Shown here: positions 5,351-7,445 of the stretch, piece by piece
How the letters are laid out: every line of letters starts with the position of its first letter
Numbering within the stretch: position 1 is the stretch's first letter
From: Alphaproteobacteria bacterium
GTDB taxonomy: Bacteria; Pseudomonadota; Alphaproteobacteria; Sphingomonadales; Sphingomonadaceae
Length of the DNA: 7,445 nt
NCBI GenBank assembly: GCA_018828205.1
Contig: JAHJWA010000232.1
Location: 1 to 7,445, forward strand
Direction: 5' to 3'
Translations under genes and position numbers: made by a program
Notes under the pieces: generated by a model
The model's input: only the letters and a program-made list of their open reading frames with translations
What the model was told of the DNA's origin: nothing
The model's database searches: none

Positions 5351-5363
5351 TTAAATTTAGGCA
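5347..5363 (+). promoter_or_regulatory. Near-palindrome TGC-N11-GCA at the IS/glnK junction, possible NtrC-type site
   Basis: TGCCTTAAATTTAGGCA pairs at 7 of 8 positions around its centre. Its TGC-N11-GCA outline and 17-bp length match the general shape of NtrC enhancer sites. The left four bases now come from the IS end but are the same as those originally present (TGCC at 3089-3092). Its centre lies about 118 bp upstream of the predicted glnK transcription start. An alternative reading is a hairpin at the end of the EEP gene. Confidence 0.35.
5351..5358. repeat. Right target-site duplication (8 bp)
   Basis: TTAAATTT is identical to 3093-3100 and immediately abuts the right inverted repeat. 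It marks the junction with the native glnK upstream region. Confidence 0.95.
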
Positions 5364-5365
5364 CT

Positions 5366-5382
5366 CGCCCATTCCTTGGGCG
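5366..5382 (+). promoter_or_regulatory. Perfect dyad CGCCCA-N5-TGGGCG upstream of glnK, possible NtrC site
   Basis: This is a 17-bp perfect inverted repeat with arms of 6 bp. It has G/C at the positions that are most constant in enterobacterial NtrC sites (GC-C and G-GC), but C/G where A/T is usual. Its centre is about 99 bp upstream of the inferred sigma-54 start, within normal enhancer distance. Identity as an NtrC site is inference. Confidence 0.4.
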
Positions 5383-5446
5383 GAAGTTTGCTGAAAATTA
5401 CCCCGACGAACCCGCGTTTGTCGCCAAATTGCGTGTATCGTCGTGT

Positions 5447-5462
5447 TGGCACAGCAATTGCA
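5447..5462 (+). promoter_or_regulatory. Sigma-54 (RpoN) promoter of glnK-amtB
   Basis: TGGCAC (5447-5452), 5 bp, then TTGCA (5458-5462) is an almost perfect -24/-12 RpoN promoter. GG and GC are 10 bp apart as required. The predicted start is near 5473, giving a leader of about 42 nt before the glnK GTG. RpoN promoters upstream of glnK-amtB are the established arrangement in many proteobacteria and imply activation by phosphorylated NtrC under nitrogen limitation. Confidence 0.88.
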
Positions 5463-5514
5463 AAGCCCCCCTTTGCCGGGATCGGGCCCGGAAGCGATAG
5501 CTCAGGGGGGCCGC

Positions 5515-5853
5515 GTGAAATACATCATCGCCGTCATCAAGCCGTTCAAGCTCGACGAGGTGCGCGAAGCGCTGGGATCGATCGGGGTTGCGGGAATGAC
5601 CGTGTCCGAGGTCAAGGGCTTCGGACGCCAGAAGGGCCAGACCGAGATTTACCGCGGGGCCGAATATTCGACCAACATGCTGCCCAAGGTGAAGATCGAG
5701 GTCGCCGCCAGCGACGATCTTGCCGCGCAGGTGGTCGAGATGATCCAGCAGACCGCGCGCACCGAGACGATCGGCGATGGCAAGATCTTCGTCTTCGACC
5801 TCGCCAGCGCAACCCGCATCCGCACCGGCGAGACCGGCGAGACCGCGCTGTGA
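5515..5853 (+). CDS. glnK: Nitrogen regulatory protein PII (GlnK)
   Basis: GlnK is a trimeric cytosolic signal protein that binds ATP/ADP and 2-oxoglutarate and reports nitrogen status. In its unmodified form it docks on AmtB and closes the ammonium channel. Starting at GTG 5515 (read as Met), it has exactly the standard 112 residues. The start has AGGGGGG (5504-5510) just upstream and the N-terminus KYIIAVIKPFKLDEVREAL is canonical. The T-loop carries the signature YRGAEY (46-51) with Tyr51, the uridylylation site. The B-loop TETIGDGKIF (83-92) includes Lys90, and Arg101 and Arg103 lie in the C-loop. An in-frame upstream extension to 5443 is rejected because it would cover the sigma-54 promoter. 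Its position 29 bp before amtB supports glnK rather than glnB. Confidence 0.95.
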   Translation: MKYIIAVIKPFKLDEVREALGSIGVAGMTVSEVKGFGRQKGQTEIYRGAEYSTNMLPKVKIEVAASDDLAAQVVEMIQQTARTETIGDGKIFVFDLASATRIRTGETGETAL

Positions 5854-5882
5854 CCGCGATCGACACAACAGGGGACCAGACA

Positions 5883-7217
5883 ATGATCCGGAAGATGTTC
5901 AGCGGCGCGATGCTCTTCGGCGCCGCTTTTCTGGCTGCGACGCCGGCCTTCGCGCAGGAGGCGGTCGAAGCCGCCGCCGTACCCAATCCGGGCAACAACG
6001 CCTGGATGATGACCGCCACGATCCTCGTGCTGCTGATGATCCTGCCCGGCCTCGCGCTGTTCTACGGCGGACTGACGCGGCAGAAGAACATGCTTTCCAC
6101 GATGACCCAGATCGGCGCCACCGCGGCGCTGGCGATGCTGGTGTGGGTGATGTGGGGTTATTCGCTGTCTTTCGGCGACACGACCTACGAAGGCACGCTG
6201 GGCCTCTTCGTCAGCGGTGGCAGCTATTTCCTCTCCGGGACCGACGCCAGCAGCACTGCGGCGACCTTCACCGACGAGGTGATCAGCAAATACGTCTTCA
6301 TCAGCTTCCAGATGACCTTCGCTGCGATCACCGCGGCGCTGATCCTGGGCGCGACCGCGGAGCGAATGAAGTTCTCTGCGGTGATGGCCTTTGTGCCGAT
6401 CTGGCTGACGATCGTCTATTTCCCGATCGCGCATATGGTCTGGGCCGGCGGCGGGCTGCTGTTCGAGGATGGCGCGCTCGATTTCGCCGGGGGCACGGTG
6501 GTGCATATCAACGCCGGCGTCTCGGGCCTGGTGCTCGCCTATCTGCTCGGCAAGCGTCGCGGCTATCCCGACGAACAGATGCCCCCGCATTCGATGACGC
6601 TGACGATGGTCGGCACCGGCCTGCTGTGGGTCGGCTGGTTCGGCTTCAACGCCGGCTCGGCGCTCGAGGCGGACGGTTCGGCGGGCCTGGCGATGATCAA
6701 CACCTTCGTCGCGACCGCGGCCGGCGCTCTGACCTGGATGGTGATCGAGCGGGTGGTCGGCCACAAGGGATCGGCGCTGGGCTTTTGTTCGGGCGTGATC
6801 GCCGGCTTGGTCGCGGTGACCCCCGCGGCGGGCAATTCAGGCCCCTTCGGCGCAATCCTGCTCGGCATCCTCTCGGCGGCGATCTGCTACATCGCGGTCG
6901 CCAAGGTGAAGGCGAAGTTCGGCTATGACGATTCGCTCGACGCCTTCGGGATCCACGGCATCGGCGGCATCGTCGGCGCGATCGGGACCGCGGTGGTCTA
7001 CCAGCCTTTCCTCGGCGGCCCGGGCGACGGTTCGACCGCGCTCGGTGCGCAGCTCGGCGTCCAGGTCTTCAGCGTGCTGGTAACGATCGCCTGGGCGGGG
7101 ATCGGCACTCTGATCGCCGCGCTGATCGTCAAGGCGCTGATCGGTCTGCGGGTCTCGGAAGAGACAGAATTCGAAGGCCTCGACATCTCCGAACACGGGG
7201 AGCGCGCCTACAACTGA
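5883..7217 (+). CDS. amtB: Ammonium transporter AmtB
   Basis: AmtB is a trimeric inner-membrane ammonium channel of the Amt/Mep/Rh family. The 444-residue product opens with a signal peptide (n-region MIRK, hydrophobic core, AFA before Gln25), consistent with the cleaved signal of AmtB. Eleven membrane helices are expected in the mature protein. Conserved pore residues are all visible with a constant offset of about 40 from E. coli numbering. They are the Phe gate residues Phe146 and Phe255, Trp187 (MVWAGGG), Asp200 and the twin histidines His208 (VVHINAG) and His358 (FGIHGIGG). The family stretches GLALFYGGLTRQKN and WVGWFGFNAGSA are present. The ATG at 5883 has AGGGGA 7 nt upstream. It follows glnK by 29 bp in one operon and ends with a terminator about 85 bp downstream. 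Confidence 0.96.
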   Translation: MIRKMFSGAMLFGAAFLAATPAFAQEAVEAAAVPNPGNNAWMMTATILVLLMILPGLALFYGGLTRQKNMLSTMTQIGATAALAMLVWVMWGYSLSFGDTTYEGTLGLFVSGGSYFLSGTDASSTAATFTDEVISKYVFISFQMTFAAITAALILGATAERMKFSAVMAFVPIWLTIVYFPIAHMVWAGGGLLFEDGALDFAGGTVVHINAGVSGLVLAYLLGKRRGYPDEQMPPHSMTLTMVGTGLLWVGWFGFNAGSALEADGSAGLAMINTFVATAAGALTWMVIERVVGHKGSALGFCSGVIAGLVAVTPAAGNSGPFGAILLGILSAAICYIAVAKVKAKFGYDDSLDAFGIHGIGGIVGAIGTAVVYQPFLGGPGDGSTALGAQLGVQVFSVLVTIAWAGIGTLIAALIVKALIGLRVSEETEFEGLDISEHGERAYN

Positions 7218-7232
7218 TCCACAGGTTCGGCG

Positions 7233-7263
7233 GGGGCGCCTCTCTCTCTCCTCTCGGTGCCCC
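7233..7263 (+). other. Hairpin downstream of amtB with a pyrimidine loop
   Basis: GGGGCGCC (7233-7240) pairs with GGTGCCCC (7256-7263), with one G-T pair, around a 15-nt all-pyrimidine (CT-repeat) loop. It begins 15 bp after the amtB stop. It may protect the transcript 3' end; no T-run follows. The accessible CT-rich loop could be a small-RNA or protein contact, which is speculation. Confidence 0.4.
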
Positions 7264-7302
7264 TGTCTATACGTGTTCCTCCTGCGAACACCGACTTGCG
7301 AA

Positions 7303-7338
7303 GGGCCGGAACCTTACGAAGGTTCCGGCCCCTTTTTT
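7303..7338 (+). terminator. Intrinsic terminator of the glnK-amtB operon
   Basis: A perfect 13-bp stem (7303-7315 with 7319-7331, starting GGGCCGGAACC) has a minimal ACG loop (in practice probably TTACGAA). It is followed at once by CTTTTTT (7332-7338). This is a textbook rho-independent terminator on the + strand. Confidence 0.93.
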
Positions 7339-7361
7339 GTTTATGCGCCGGCGCTGCAAGC

Positions 7362-7443
7362 CCGGGGAGGCTGGGTGGGGGGCACCACGCCGATGGAGCG
7401 GACGCGCGCCTGCGGCGCGCTCTCCACCCCCAGCCCCTCCCCG
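7362..7443. repeat. GC-rich imperfect inverted repeat at the right edge
   Basis: The G-rich left arm (7364-7382, CGGGGAGG-CTGGG-TGGGG type) matches the reverse complement of the C-rich right arm (7422-7443) with small gaps. Between them, GCGCGCC (7404-7410) pairs perfectly with GGCGCGC (7414-7420) around a TGC loop, and GGAG/CTCC flank that stem. It resembles a mobile intergenic or REP-like repeat. Similar CCACCCCCAGCCCCTCCC strings are, as I remember, frequent in Sphingomonadales intergenic DNA. It may continue past the window end. No gene is seen from 7218 to 7445. Confidence 0.45.
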
Positions 7444-7445
7444 CG

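Noticed and set aside
5443..5514. N-terminal extension of GlnK from the GTG at 5443
   Set aside because: It would cover the sigma-54 promoter and its start point; PII proteins are 112 residues and begin exactly at the GTG at 5515.
5376..5882. Long in-frame extension upstream of amtB overlapping glnK
   Set aside because: It is in another frame over glnK and has arginine-rich shadow composition; the true amtB start at 5883 has a ribosome site and a signal peptide right after it.
5649..6764. Long minus-strand frame opposite glnK-amtB
   Set aside because: It is an Arg/His/Asp-rich mirror of the amtB codons without recognisable motifs; both + strand genes are certain.
1..7445. CRISPR array, tRNA or rRNA genes
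   Set aside because: No regularly spaced repeats and no cloverleaf or rRNA-like sequence were seen on either strand.

Overview
The window looks like chromosomal DNA of a GC-rich alphaproteobacterium, most likely Sphingomonadales (Erythrobacteraceae or Sphingomonadaceae type). That placement is an inference from codon usage, protein style and the C/G-rich repeat at the right edge; no rRNA or taxon marker is present. All core genes lie on the + strand.

Layout. (1) 1-3096: the 3' part of prfC (peptide chain release factor 3, start outside the window), then a tightly spaced pair encoding an alpha/beta-hydrolase and an endonuclease/exonuclease/phosphatase (EEP) family enzyme. (2) 3101-5350: a complete 2,250-bp insertion element of the IS1595 type with perfect 25-bp terminal inverted repeats and a perfect 8-bp target duplication (TTAAATTT). 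It carries a zinc-ribbon/DDE transposase plus cargo: a 64-aa helix-turn-helix protein, a 44-aa minus-strand ORF readable only by hand, and a 217-aa protein of unknown function. (3) 5359-7338: the nitrogen-control operon glnK-amtB, preceded by a near-consensus sigma-54 promoter and closed by a strong intrinsic terminator. (4) 7339-7445: intergenic sequence with a GC-rich imperfect inverted repeat.

The element sits in the gap between the EEP gene and glnK. The left target duplication contains the EEP stop codon, so that gene is intact. The right end lies about 97 bp upstream of the sigma-54 promoter, where NtrC-type enhancer sites would be expected. Removing the element and one target copy restores an intergenic gap of about 160 bp containing a near-palindrome. 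Because the element's tips are GGCA.../...TGCC, that dyad is re-formed at the glnK side after insertion.

Functionally, GlnK (PII, with Tyr51) senses nitrogen status and gates AmtB, so the right-hand operon is an ammonium uptake unit under probable RpoN/NtrC control. The element is the most interesting part of the window. Its transposase promoter appears to use a -35 box inside the left inverted repeat and may give a leaderless mRNA. A chain of hairpins separates transposase from cargo, and the cargo is lower in GC than its surroundings and uncharacterised.
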